A DNA stretch of 64,000 nt from CAKZQX01 sp034436755. Its GTDB lineage: Bacteria; Chloroflexota; Chloroflexia; Chloroflexales; Chloroflexaceae. The position numbers and the translations under genes were made by a program. Position 1 is the first letter of the stretch. The number at the start of each line of letters is the position of its first letter. This document shows positions 8,205-17,259 of the stretch, one piece after another. The stretch is from the NCBI GenBank assembly GCA_034436755.1, contig DAOTVB010000095.1, forward strand, positions 4,448 to 68,447. Direction: 5' to 3'. The notes beneath the pieces were generated by a model. The model saw only the letters and a program-made list of their open reading frames with translations, ran no database searches and had not been told where the DNA came from.

Positions 8205-11200
8205 CTACGGCAAAACCAGCCGCTGATTCACCGCCACATCGCGCAGTTCGTGCGTGCGGCCGTCGGGCAGGTGTAGCGTCAGGTGGGGGATGCTTTGCGC
8301 CTGGCCCAGCCCGAAGTGCAGGCGTGGATCTTCGGAAGCCAGGTAACTGCTCCCGGCGTAGACCTCGCGCACGAGGCGGCGACCATCGGGCAGCGTCAGT
8401 GTCACCCGTGCGCCGGGATGGAAGCCCGCCAGATCGACCTGCAGCCAGTTGCCATGCTGCCCATCGTTCCGGAGCAGCAGCGCGTGGCCGGCAATCGTGT
8501 TGATGGCAATATCCAGGTCGCCGTCGTTGTCGTAGTCGGCGACGGCACTGCCCCGCCCCAACTGCGGCCCGATCTCCTTGAGGCCCGCCTGCTCAGTCCA
8601 CTCGCGGAAATGACCGGGGCGGCCTGCTTCGCCGGCAGCATCCCAACTGCGGTTGCGGTAGAGCCGGATCAGTTCCGGATCGCTGCGCAAATTCGTCACC
8701 GGCACGCGCCCGTTGACAATCAGCAGATCCTGGTCGGTATCCTGATCCAGATCCAGCAGCGCAGTGCCCCAGCCGGTCATCCCGTTGCCCAGGCCGCTGA
8801 TGCCGATACGAAACGTGCTGTAGCGAAAGGTCAGGTCGCCCGCCTCAGCATACTCATTGCGGTAGAGCGCGTTCAGTTCCCGCTCCCAGTTGGTGACAAA
8901 CAGATCGGTCCAGCCATCGCCGTCGTAGTCGCCCCCGGCGACACCCATCCCGCTGCCGGAGTCGCCCACGTTTGCGCTGTCGGTCAGATCCTGCAGGCGA
9001 AAGCCCAGCCCCGCCGGGTCGGCCGCGGCACCACCGGGGAGCGGTGTGTTGGCGTAGAGCCGGTTGGGTTGGCCGTCGTTGGCGATGTAGAGATCCAGAT
9101 CGCCATCCTGATCCAGGTCACTCAACAGCGCGCCCAGCCCCCGCTCTTCCCGCGCCAATCCTGCTGCGAGTGTCACTTCGCGGAAGGCTGCCGGGGTTGC
9201 ACCGTCCGGGGTGGGGCCGGCGTTCAGGTAGAGCCGGTCGGGCAGGCCGTAGTAGTCCTGGGGAAAGGCACCGCTCGGTTTGGGGATGCGATGATCAAGA
9301 TCGATATAGCCGGCAATGAACAGATCCGGCCGAGCATCGCCATTCAGATCGCCCACAACTGCCGCGCTGTTCCACTCCGGCGCGGCTACACCCGCCGCCG
9401 CTGCCCCCTCGCGGAAGCGCCCGTCGCCGTTGTTCCAGAGCAGCGCATTCGGCCCGTCCGCCGTGATGTAGAGATCCATCCAGCCGTCGCCGTCAAAGTC
9501 GGCCGCCACGCAGCCGTTCCCACGCAGCGCCAAATCGGTTCCCGTCGCGCGGCTGACATCGCGGAAGCGCCCGCCCAGGTTGCGGTAGAGCGCATTGCGC
9601 GGCAACCCACCCTGCGCCTGCCAGTAGGCGGCCTCCTCCTCGGCATGGCTGTTGACCAGGTAGAGATCGAGCCGGCCATCGTTGTCATAGTCGATCCAGC
9701 AGAGTCCGCCGCCCATCGCCGCCGCCGGGTCTGCGGAGATGGCTGTGCGGAACGCGCCATGCCGGAAGTCGAGCCCCACCGTTGCCGCCACATCCCGCAG
9801 GCGCAGATCACTCCGGGTCACCGGCAGATCATCCGTTGCCGCGTCGGTTGCGGGTGCGGCGACCGTGACCGCCGGGGCAGCCGCATCCGGAGCGGGCAGC
9901 GGATCCAGCGGCAGCCCACTCGGCACACTCTCCGGAATAAAAGCGCTCAGATCGCGGGCCGCCGGATCAGTCAGGCTCCCGAGAAAAGCCACCAGGTCAG
10001 CGATATCGGCGGCATCCAGCGGCAGCCCATTCCGCAACTCGGGTGCGGCAGTCAGATCCTGCTGTGGATCAAACGGGCGCAGGCTGCTGTAGAGCGCCGG
10101 GGGCAACCCATGCGCGTCCGGGTCGTAGGTTGCGGCGCTCTGCCGGATGTCGGCGTGGTGCCGGATGGTTTCGGTCAGGGTGGCAAATGCGCCGTCGTGG
10201 AAGTAGGGCGCGGTCAGTTCAACATTGCGCAGGGCGGGTGTGCGGAAGGTATAGCGATCCCGCGGATCGAAGGTGACACCGCCCCGGCCCCAGTCTTCCC
10301 GCCCGCTGTAGCCGTCACCCTTGCCCGGACCCAGTTGCGGCACCAGCAGGTTGTGATGTTCAAAATCGCTGAAGAGGTTGCCCCGGTGGCACCCCGCGCA
10401 GTTGACCGCCGGGTCAATCGCACCGTAGAAGAGCAGCGCACCCCGCTTCTGCTGCGCGCTCAACGCGTCCCGATTGCCGGCCAGGTAGGCATCCCAGGGC
10501 GTGCTCGTCAGGATAAAGCGGCGCTGAAAGGCGGCCAGCGCCTCGGCCATGCGCACCTGGGTGATCAGCGTTTCCGGATCAGTCGGTGCGTCCGGCCAGA
10601 CCTGCGCAAACTGGCGGCGGTAGGCCGGGGAAGCCCGCAACCGCTCCAGCAGCACCGCGCGAATGGTCGGCGGCGGCAGATCGCCCAGCGTTGCGCCCGC
10701 CATTTCGTGCAGGCTGGTGACGGGAAAAAATGCCTGTGCCGTCAGCGGGTCATCCAGGTAGAGCTGCGTCACCAACTCCTCCTGGGTGTGGATCGTTTGC
10801 CCCGCCGGAGCATGTTCAACCCGGCTGTCCCAGAACTGCGTTGGAAAGAGGGCGCTGTTGATGATCGTGGGGCTATTGCGCGGCACAAATGCCCCAACAA
10901 AGGGGTTTGCCACAACCGTCTGCCCGCTCTGCGGATCGGTCTGCCCGGCCCGGCGGCGCACATGGCCGGCCTCATCGCCCAGCGTTACCTCCTCCAGGAA
11001 GGTGCGTTGCGGCCCCAGGCCATGCCCGCTCGTGCCAATTGGCAGCGCGCGCCCGTCGGCCATGGCAAAGGCGGGATGGTGACAGGTGGCGCAGGCGATA
11101 TTGCGGTCGCCGGAGAGAATCGGGTCAAAGAAGAGTGCCTGCCCCAGCCGCGCCTGGGGCGTATCCGCCTCGCGCAGCGCGCTGCCGGGATGGGGCTCCA

Positions 11201-12368
11201 ATTCCTCGTGCGCGATAATCTCCTGCAGCAGCGCGTCGTACTGATCAGGATCAATCGCCGGTCGTTCAGCCCGGGACTGCGTCCGGCGGCCGGCAGTTGG
11301 TTGCGCAGCGGCGGACGCTGGCTGATTGGCGGCTGTCGGACCAAAAGTGACATGCAGAATGCGCCCCGGAAAGACTTCGCTCAGGTAGAGGCTGCCGTCG
11401 GGCATTGCCAGCAGCGCACCGGGAAAGTTCAGGTTGTCAAGCACCGGGTCGAGTGTGCCGTCGGGCCGCAACCGGCTGAGGCGACCGCTCTGCTCCTGGT
11501 AGCCCGCGCCGCTAAAGCAGGAGGCATCGGCGGTGAAGCGGGCAAACTCCAGCACCCAGATGGTGCCGTCCGCGCCCTGCGTCACGTCGATGGGCATATT
11601 CAGGCCATCCGCGACCGTGTACTGGTTGCGCGTCTCGTCAATCGCCACCAGTTTGCCGCCCCCTTCCGGGTAGGGACAGCCGCCAGTCAGGGTGACATAG
11701 TACTCCGCGTCGATGCGCGTAATGCCGGTGGGCACCGCCTCAATCGTTGTGCCGGGCCGCGCCGGATTGGGTAGTGGGTCAAAACGGTGGATAAACCGGG
11801 TGGTACCGTCGGGTTGCAGTTTCGCCACGCCGTTGCCGCTGGCGTCGGTGACAACCGGCACGCCCTCCGGGTCGAAGGCGCTATCGAAGGGGTTGACCAG
11901 CCGCACATTGTTGAGCGGCAGCATCTGCGGCGTCAGTTGCTCGGGGGTGAGCGGTCTATCCGGAAGGGTCAGCGCGGCGGTCAGCGGCAAGGTCCAGAGG
12001 TGCCCCTGCCCAAAGTTGCCCAGGTAGATCGTCGCTGCCTCGGGTGCTCGCGCAACCAGGGCCACGCCCGTCAGATCGCCCGAATCGCGGCTGCTGGGCA
12101 GTCCGGAGACCAGCCGCGTCACCCGGCCGTCCGGAGTGACAATTGAAACGCCCGCGCTGGTGTCATTCTCGCCGGTGCCCTCCTCGGCCACCAGCAGCGC
12201 GCCATCGGGCAGCGCGGCCATGCCTACCGGCCCCAGCAAGCCCTCCGCAACCAGGCGCACCTGCGGCTCGTGCGCCGTCGCCGATAACCGCGTGAAGAGC
12301 AGCAGCAGGAGCAACGCACCGATGCACGCGGCGAGGATCAGTCCGGGGCGCTTGAGCGAAGATTGCAT
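8205..12368 (-). CDS. Giant exported fusion: ScyD-like propeller, di-haem cytochrome c peroxidase, FG-GAP repeats, UnbV/ASPIC domain
   Basis: A 1387-residue protein with an N-terminal hydrophobic export segment (about 8-30). Residues about 38-345 resemble the ScyD/ScyE-type propeller (LLGPVGMAALPDGALLVAEEG). Residues about 385-830 form a MauG/cytochrome c peroxidase-like module with two CxxCH haem sites (CATCH near 426, CAGCH near 656) and LGQALFFDPILSGDRNIAC. Residues about 845-1295 carry seven FG-GAP/VCBS units with acidic D-x-D-x-D-G calcium loops (DYDNDGRLDLY, DFDGDGWMDLY). The C-terminus (about 1305-1387) is an UnbV/ASPIC domain. Each part is common; the single-chain combination is unusual. 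It lies 112 bases behind the solute-binding protein gene on the same strand. Inferred role: extracellular redox enzyme on an adhesive scaffold; substrate unknown. Confidence 0.85.
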   Translation of the reverse strand: MQSSLKRPGLILAACIGALLLLLLFTRLSATAHEPQVRLVAEGLLGPVGMAALPDGALLVAEEGTGENDTSAGVSIVTPDGRVTRLVSGLPSSRDSGDLTGVALVARAPEAATIYLGNFGQGHLWTLPLTAALTLPDRPLTPEQLTPQMLPLNNVRLVNPFDSAFDPEGVPVVTDASGNGVAKLQPDGTTRFIHRFDPLPNPARPGTTIEAVPTGITRIDAEYYVTLTGGCPYPEGGGKLVAIDETRNQYTVADGLNMPIDVTQGADGTIWVLEFARFTADASCFSGAGYQEQSGRLSRLRPDGTLDPVLDNLNFPGALLAMPDGSLYLSEVFPGRILHVTFGPTAANQPASAAAQPTAGRRTQSRAERPAIDPDQYDALLQEIIAHEELEPHPGSALREADTPQARLGQALFFDPILSGDRNIACATCHHPAFAMADGRALPIGTSGHGLGPQRTFLEEVTLGDEAGHVRRRAGQTDPQSGQTVVANPFVGAFVPRNSPTIINSALFPTQFWDSRVEHAPAGQTIHTQEELVTQLYLDDPLTAQAFFPVTSLHEMAGATLGDLPPPTIRAVLLERLRASPAYRRQFAQVWPDAPTDPETLITQVRMAEALAAFQRRFILTSTPWDAYLAGNRDALSAQQKRGALLFYGAIDPAVNCAGCHRGNLFSDFEHHNLLVPQLGPGKGDGYSGREDWGRGGVTFDPRDRYTFRTPALRNVELTAPYFHDGAFATLTETIRHHADIRQSAATYDPDAHGLPPALYSSLRPFDPQQDLTAAPELRNGLPLDAADIADLVAFLGSLTDPAARDLSAFIPESVPSGLPLDPLPAPDAAAPAVTVAAPATDAATDDLPVTRSDLRLRDVAATVGLDFRHGAFRTAISADPAAAMGGGLCWIDYDNDGRLDLYLVNSHAEEEAAYWQAQGGLPRNALYRNLGGRFRDVSRATGTDLALRGNGCVAADFDGDGWMDLYITADGPNALLWNNGDGRFREGAAAAGVAAPEWNSAAVVGDLNGDARPDLFIAGYIDLDHRIPKPSGAFPQDYYGLPDRLYLNAGPTPDGATPAAFREVTLAAGLAREERGLGALLSDLDQDGDLDLYIANDGQPNRLYANTPLPGGAAADPAGLGFRLQDLTDSANVGDSGSGMGVAGGDYDGDGWTDLFVTNWERELNALYRNEYAEAGDLTFRYSTFRIGISGLGNGMTGWGTALLDLDQDTDQDLLIVNGRVPVTNLRSDPELIRLYRNRSWDAAGEAGRPGHFREWTEQAGLKEIGPQLGRGSAVADYDNDGDLDIAINTIAGHALLLRNDGQHGNWLQVDLAGFHPGARVTLTLPDGRRLVREVYAGSSYLASEDPRLHFGLGQAQSIPHLTLHLPDGRTHELRDVAVNQRLVLP

Positions 12369-12387
12369 CTGGATGACTTCACTTCTA

Positions 12388-12476
12388 GACGAAAGACGAA
12401 AAACGGAGGACGAAAGACGGAGGACGCAGCGGCTTGTGTTCGTCGCTCGGCCTGCGTCCTCCGTCCTGCGTCTGCT
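12388..12476. repeat. Period-7 arrays (gacgaaa/gacggag, then inverted cgtcctc)
   Basis: 12388-12427 repeats gacgaaa/gacggag in 7-base phase; 12451-12476 carries cgtcctc/cgtcctg, roughly the reverse complement. The two arms could pair into a long hairpin between the binding-protein gene and the fusion gene. Confidence 0.6.
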
Positions 12477-12480
12477 TCCC

Positions 12481-13950
12481 CTACTCGAAGAACTCGTTGT
12501 AGTCGGCCAGTTCCTGGTTGGCCTGCTCGGCGGCCTCGTCCAGGGCTTCCTGCGGCGTCAGGCCATCGTCGAGGACGCGGCTGTAGCTCTCAACGATGAT
12601 GCGGCGGATGGCCGGGAAGGGCCCGGCACGCCCACCCAGAACGGCGTAGTTTGACTCGCCGCTGTCCAGGGTGGTGTTGGTGGTGTTCAACTGCTCGATA
12701 GCCGTGCGGAAGTTGGGGTTCTCCTCCCAGAACTGCTCCAGATCCGGGTTGTCCATCAGATCGGTGCGCACGGGGAAGTAGCCGGTGCCGGTGTGCCAGG
12801 TGATCTGCTGCTCGGGCTCGGCCATAAACTTCATAAACTCCCAGGCCGCCGCCTGCTCTTCCGGGGTGCCGGTGTCGATCAGCCAGAGCGCCGCGCCACC
12901 GATAATCACGCCGTTGCGTTCGCTGTTGTCGGTATGCGGAATAAAGGCGGTCCCTACCTCAAAGTCACTATTCTCGATAATCGCCACATCCGAAGTAGAG
13001 TCGATCATCATCGCGGCCTGGCCGGTGGTGAAGGTGCTGTCGGTATCGGTCCAGGTGTTGCCCAGGTTGGGCGAGTAGTCATTCTGGATCAGGTCGGTCA
13101 GGAAGGTGAAGACCTCCACACCCTCATTCTGGTTGAAGACCACCTCGCCGGCACGCCCGGTGCGCCCGTTATTCTCGTTGAAGTAGAGGCCGCCGCTGTT
13201 TGCCAGCATCTGCTCAAAGTACCAGCCAACCTGCCCGAAGGTGAAGCAGTACTGGGGCGCATTCTCCGCCGCCAGGATCTGGTCGCAGGTGGCAGTCAGG
13301 TCACTGAAGGTCCAGTCGGGGGGCGGTGGTTCGACCCCGGCTTCCGCCAGCATGTCGGCGTTGTAGTAGATCAGCGGGGTGCTGCTATTAAAGGCCAACG
13401 CCAGCATGCCGTTCTCGTCCGAGTAATAGTCGCGCACGGCAGGCACAAACATGCCGGCGTCATAGTTGTCCTGCTCCATCAACTCATACACCGGAATGAT
13501 CCGCTCGGTGTCAATCATGGTCTGGGTCGCCAGGTCAAAGTTCTGCACGATATGTGGCTCGGTGCCGGCATCAAAGGCAGCCAGCAACGCATTGTAGGTG
13601 TCGTCGTAGGTGCCCTGGAAGACCGCATTCACAACAATGGCATCCTGGCTGTCGTTAAAGCGCACCACCAGTTCATCCACCAGTTCACCCAGTTCGCCAC
13701 CCATCGCATGCCAGAACTCCAGCGTGATCGCATCACCCGCGTCGGCAACAGTCGCCTCCGGGGCTTCTTCTTCCTCAATCGGCGTCTCGTCGGCGGCCTC
13801 GGTTGCCACAACCTCGCCCGCCTCCTCTTGCATTTCTGTCGGCTCTTCTTCGGGAGCCTCGGCCGCAGGTGCGCCGCCACACGCGGCCAGAATCAGCATC
13901 AGGACCAGCAGCAGGGCCAGGGGCGTCCATCGGGGTGTCTGTCTCATCAT
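12481..13950 (-). CDS. ABC transporter substrate-binding lipoprotein, UgpB-like
   Basis: A 489-residue type 1 solute-binding lipoprotein. The signal peptide ends at the lipobox LILAAC (about residues 20-26). An acidic linker (Glu/Ala-rich, about 30-65) precedes the binding domain, which opens with LEFWHAMGGELGELV and VVNAVFQGTYDDTY, closely like UgpB of glycerol-3-phosphate importers. The ATG at 13950 follows a strong aaggaggag site; a second ATG at 13947 is equally possible. Last gene of a three-gene importer unit after the two permeases. Ligand could be glycerol phosphates or a sugar; sequence similarity alone does not decide. Confidence 0.85.
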   Translation of the reverse strand: MMRQTPRWTPLALLLVLMLILAACGGAPAAEAPEEEPTEMQEEAGEVVATEAADETPIEEEEAPEATVADAGDAITLEFWHAMGGELGELVDELVVRFNDSQDAIVVNAVFQGTYDDTYNALLAAFDAGTEPHIVQNFDLATQTMIDTERIIPVYELMEQDNYDAGMFVPAVRDYYSDENGMLALAFNSSTPLIYYNADMLAEAGVEPPPPDWTFSDLTATCDQILAAENAPQYCFTFGQVGWYFEQMLANSGGLYFNENNGRTGRAGEVVFNQNEGVEVFTFLTDLIQNDYSPNLGNTWTDTDSTFTTGQAAMMIDSTSDVAIIENSDFEVGTAFIPHTDNSERNGVIIGGAALWLIDTGTPEEQAAAWEFMKFMAEPEQQITWHTGTGYFPVRTDLMDNPDLEQFWEENPNFRTAIEQLNTTNTTLDSGESNYAVLGGRAGPFPAIRRIIVESYSRVLDDGLTPQEALDEAAEQANQELADYNEFFE

Positions 13951-13977
13951 GGGTTCTACTCCTCCTTCAGATAACAA

Positions 13978-14070
13978 GTCACAGGTGATAGGTGACAGGT
14001 GACAGGTTCAACATTCCAGGTTCCAGGTTTCAAGGGTTCCCTTCTCGGTTCTCAGTTCTCGGTTCTTTTT
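13978..14070. repeat. Period-7 arrays between permease and binding-protein genes
   Basis: 13978-14033 repeats ggtgaca/ggttcca and 14043-14070 repeats ggttctc/cagttct, each with 7-base period. They fill almost the whole gap inside the transporter gene cluster. Confidence 0.6.
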
Positions 14071-14072
14071 CA

Positions 14073-14945
14073 TCACTTCATTCCCGTCATAGCGATACTC
14101 TCGACCAGTTGCTTCTGCGCGATCAGAAAGGCAATCAGCGTGGGCACAATCGCGATGACCGCGCCCGCCATCACCGCGCCCCAGTCGGCTCCGCGCTCGA
14201 TATTGGTCATAAAAAAGCGGATGCCGATCTGGATCGTGCGCATCTCAACAGCGTCGGTTATCAGTAGCGGCCAGAGGTACTGATTCCAGGCGCTCAGAAA
14301 TGCGAAAATCCCAAATGCGCCGATTGGCCCCGCGCTGAGCGGTACCAGCACCTGCCAGAGGTAGCGCCAATTGCTGGCCCCATCGATCCTGGCGGCGTCG
14401 TGTAGTTCGCTCGGCACCGCCAGGAAAAACTGGCGTAGCATAAACACCCCGAAGGCGCTGGCGAGAAACGGCACCGTCAACCCGGCGTAGGTGTTAGCCC
14501 AGCCCAACCCGCTGACCAGTTGAAAGTTGGGAATAACCGTCAGCTCAAACGGGATCATCAGGCTGCCCAGCAGCAGCGGGAACAAAATATTGCGACCGGG
14601 AACTTTCAGCACGGCGAAGGCATACGCGGCGAGAATGCTACAAAATACCTGCCCGATGGTGATAATCCCCGACTGGATAAAGCTGTTGAGCAGGAAGCGC
14701 CCAAACGGATTTGCGTTGAAGGCGGTCACATAGTTGCGCAGGGTCCAGTTTTCTTCCGGGCCGGGAAACAGCCGGGGTGGGTAGGTGATCACACTCTCGG
14801 GTGGTTTGAAGCTGGTAAAGACCGCCACAACAATCGGCAGCGCGATAATCAGGCCAATCCCGATCAGCAACCCTTGCAGCAGCAGTTCATCCCAGCGGAT
14901 CCGCCAGCGCCGACGGGGAACAGGCAGGGAGCGTTCAACTCTCAC
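14073..14945 (-). CDS. ABC transporter permease, UgpE/MalG type
   Basis: A 290-residue inner-membrane permease with six predicted membrane segments. The EAA loop reads LHDAARIDGASNWRYLWQVL (about 178-197), the ATPase-contact site of carbohydrate-uptake family 1. Its start overlaps the preceding permease stop by 4 bases (ATGA). It pairs with the upstream UgpA-type permease to form the transport channel. Confidence 0.9.
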   Translation of the reverse strand: MRVERSLPVPRRRWRIRWDELLLQGLLIGIGLIIALPIVVAVFTSFKPPESVITYPPRLFPGPEENWTLRNYVTAFNANPFGRFLLNSFIQSGIITIGQVFCSILAAYAFAVLKVPGRNILFPLLLGSLMIPFELTVIPNFQLVSGLGWANTYAGLTVPFLASAFGVFMLRQFFLAVPSELHDAARIDGASNWRYLWQVLVPLSAGPIGAFGIFAFLSAWNQYLWPLLITDAVEMRTIQIGIRFFMTNIERGADWGAVMAGAVIAIVPTLIAFLIAQKQLVESIAMTGMK

Positions 14946-15886
14946 TGGTAATGCACCTTTTTATTCAGGAAGCGGAACTGAAAATATGAGATCAGCACCA
15001 CCATCAGCGCCAGCAGATAAGCCTGCGCTGAGGCGATTCCGCGCTGCGGCGTGCCCACAAAGGCATCGTAATAGATCGAGTAGACCATCGTTGTGGTGGC
15101 CGAGCCGGGGCCGCCCTCGGTCAGCACATGGATCTGCGCAAAGGACTCAAAGCTATGGATAACATTGATAATCAGCAAGAAGAAGAGCGTGGGTGAGAGC
15201 AGCGGCAGAGTGATATGCAGAAAGCGGCGCAGGGCATTTGCACCATCGACCCGGGCGGCGTCGTAGTAGGTCTGGTCAATATTCTGCACCCCGGCCAGCG
15301 CAATAATCACATTAAAGCCCAGTTCCTTCCAGACTGTCGTGATAATAATCGCCACCAGTGCCCATTCCTTAGAACTTAACCAGTCGGGGCCGTTAATCCC
15401 GATCAGGCTCAGCCAGTAGTTGATGTAACCCACCACCGGGTGGTAGAGCCAGCGGAAGAGCACACCCGCGACGGCGGTGCTGATCACGACTGGCACAAAG
15501 ATCAGCAGGCGGTGCAGACTACGCAGATGGCGCACCGGGTAGGCCAGCGCGACCGCCAGCAGCACCGCCAGCAGCAGGCTGGTCGGTACCACCCCCAGGG
15601 TAAACAGCAGCGTGACCCAGATAGTATTCCAATACTCAGGATTGGTCAGCAGGCGCACATAGTTTTCTAAACCGACAAAGATCTGGCGACTCCCAAACGG
15701 AGCCGTGCGGTTCAGGCTCAGGGTGAAGGAAGTGAAGACGGGTAGAAAGACGAAGATGCCCAGGATGATCAGGGTGGGGGCCAGATAGAGATACCCCTCA
15801 ACTGCCATCTTGAAACTATTCCACCGACGGGTACCGGCACGTACGTGCGCACCGGACGACGACTCCTGCAGCGTCGTTTCTTTCAT
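14942..15886 (-). CDS. ABC transporter permease, UgpA/MalF type
   Basis: A 314-residue permease with six membrane segments, the first at about 30-52 after a charged cytoplasmic N-terminus. The EAA loop is YYDAARVDGANALRRFLHIT (about 214-233). First gene of the importer unit. No ATP-binding subunit gene follows, so a shared MsiK/UgpC-like ATPase encoded elsewhere is expected. Confidence 0.9.
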   Translation of the reverse strand: MKETTLQESSSGAHVRAGTRRWNSFKMAVEGYLYLAPTLIILGIFVFLPVFTSFTLSLNRTAPFGSRQIFVGLENYVRLLTNPEYWNTIWVTLLFTLGVVPTSLLLAVLLAVALAYPVRHLRSLHRLLIFVPVVISTAVAGVLFRWLYHPVVGYINYWLSLIGINGPDWLSSKEWALVAIIITTVWKELGFNVIIALAGVQNIDQTYYDAARVDGANALRRFLHITLPLLSPTLFFLLIINVIHSFESFAQIHVLTEGGPGSATTTMVYSIYYDAFVGTPQRGIASAQAYLLALMVVLISYFQFRFLNKKVHYQ

Positions 15887-15935
15887 GCGTATATGTTTCT
15901 CGTACCACTATGGGGAGATAATATCAAAACAACTC

Positions 15936-15951
15936 CTATCGTACGTGATAG
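15936..15951. promoter_or_regulatory. Dyad upstream of the importer genes, possible operator
   Basis: CTATC-gtacgt-GATAG is an inverted repeat 50-65 bases upstream of the first permease start. Its place suits a sugar-responsive repressor, but no matching regulator gene is adjacent. Confidence 0.35.
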
Positions 15952-15998
15952 AAGCTGTTTGGAAGTTATGCAGATGTAAAGATCTTGTTAAACTTTTG

Positions 15999-17222
15999 TT
16001 ATGAGCTTTGCCTGAGCCGCGCAATATCCTCGCGCCAGGCAATCGCCAGCGGGTCGCTGGCCGGGTCGCCATTGTCGCGGGCCAGATGCCACTTGCGGAA
16101 GGCCAGTTCGGTCTGGGCATTGGTAATCTGCCGGATGCGCCGTCCACCCCGGCGGGCCAGCGCATGCGTCCCCAGGAGCGGAATGGTGCCCTGGATCGAG
16201 GTGTATTCCTCCGGCAGCACGGTCACGCCATCAACCTCGTCGGCCAGGTATTCCCGCAGCACCTTACGCTCCCAGCGCGAACTGAGCACCAGCAGAACAA
16301 TAAACAGCAGATAGGGGCCGCTCTGGATCAGCAGATGCATCAGGGCGGCGGCCAACCAGAGCGCCGGCACCGACACGCTGGTCTCAACCGACATATCGTA
16401 GCCCATCATTGCCAGAAAGATCACCAGCACAAAAATACCCACCGAGTTGTTCAGCGCATGCCCGATCAGTGCCACCAGGTAGCCGCCAATCGGGGCGACA
16501 TAGTGCAGCCAGCGGCGGGAGGTCTGGCGAGCCAGCCCCAGCCCCGCGCCCACCAGCGCACTCCAGAGCAGATGCCCATTCAGCCCCAGGAACACGAAGC
16601 GGGTGGCAAACTGCTCACCAATCGGCGCAGTGCCCGTCTCCAGATAGCCATTCATCACATAGAGCGCTACCTCGGCAATATTAAAACCCAGGCCCACCAG
16701 CGCCCCGTAGATCAGGCCGTCACGCAGGTTGTCGAACTCGGCCCGCGCAAACCAGAAGAGCAGCAGCACCCCCAACCCCTTGGCGGCCTCCTCAACCGGG
16801 GGCGCCACCAGCGCGGCCGCCAGCAGTTCCCCAATGACCATGCTGTCGTCCATGGCACCGGCCAACTCAAGTCCCAGTGCGATAAAGCCAAAACCCAGCG
16901 CATTGAACAGCGCTGACAGCCCGGTACTGATAACCGCGCCCCAGGCGATTGCGCCGCCAAACAACCAGACCGACTCACGCTCACGCCGATCCAGCACCCA
17001 GAGGAAGAGCAGCACCGGCAGCGAGGCCAGCGTCGCCAGCAGCGCCGTGCCCACAAACAGACTGCTGGCCGGCAGCGGCGCGATAATCCAGAGGGTCAGA
17101 TGGCCCAGGAACGCCAGTCCCAGCAGGAAGAGCATCGCCCCCAGAAACAGGCAGCCAACCAGCGGTCGCTTCAGCGGTGAACCCACCAGCGCCCGCCCGA
17201 CGGAGTGGGAAGGTACGGCCAT
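15999..17222 (-). CDS. PrsW-family intramembrane metalloprotease
   Basis: A 407-residue multi-pass protein. The PrsW/CAAX-protease-like motifs are present: PPVEEAAKG (the EE..K zinc-binding site), FNIAEVALY, GLNGHLLWSALVGAGLGLA and LIGHALNN, each in a hydrophobic helix. In Bacillus, PrsW cleaves the anti-sigma factor RsiW, but targets vary. The ATG at 17222 has aaagga 9 bases upstream and is preferred over an upstream in-frame start. A C-terminal cytoplasmic segment of about 100 residues follows the last helix. It is the third gene of a hydrolase-aminotransferase-PrsW run, with a 37-base gap before it. Confidence 0.85.
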   Translation of the reverse strand: MAVPSHSVGRALVGSPLKRPLVGCLFLGAMLFLLGLAFLGHLTLWIIAPLPASSLFVGTALLATLASLPVLLFLWVLDRRERESVWLFGGAIAWGAVISTGLSALFNALGFGFIALGLELAGAMDDSMVIGELLAAALVAPPVEEAAKGLGVLLLFWFARAEFDNLRDGLIYGALVGLGFNIAEVALYVMNGYLETGTAPIGEQFATRFVFLGLNGHLLWSALVGAGLGLARQTSRRWLHYVAPIGGYLVALIGHALNNSVGIFVLVIFLAMMGYDMSVETSVSVPALWLAAALMHLLIQSGPYLLFIVLLVLSSRWERKVLREYLADEVDGVTVLPEEYTSIQGTIPLLGTHALARRGGRRIRQITNAQTELAFRKWHLARDNGDPASDPLAIAWREDIARLRQSS

Positions 17223-17259
17223 GGATCTCGATCCTTTCTTACAGCGATGTGTCTGGCAC

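Noticed and set aside
8283..11774. A 1163-codon open frame on the plus strand
   Set aside because: It is the antisense shadow of the 1387-residue fusion gene in GC-rich DNA; its residues are low-information and it has no ribosome site.
12793..13974. A 393-codon plus-strand frame
   Set aside because: Antisense to the solute-binding protein gene, whose motifs and ribosome site are clear.
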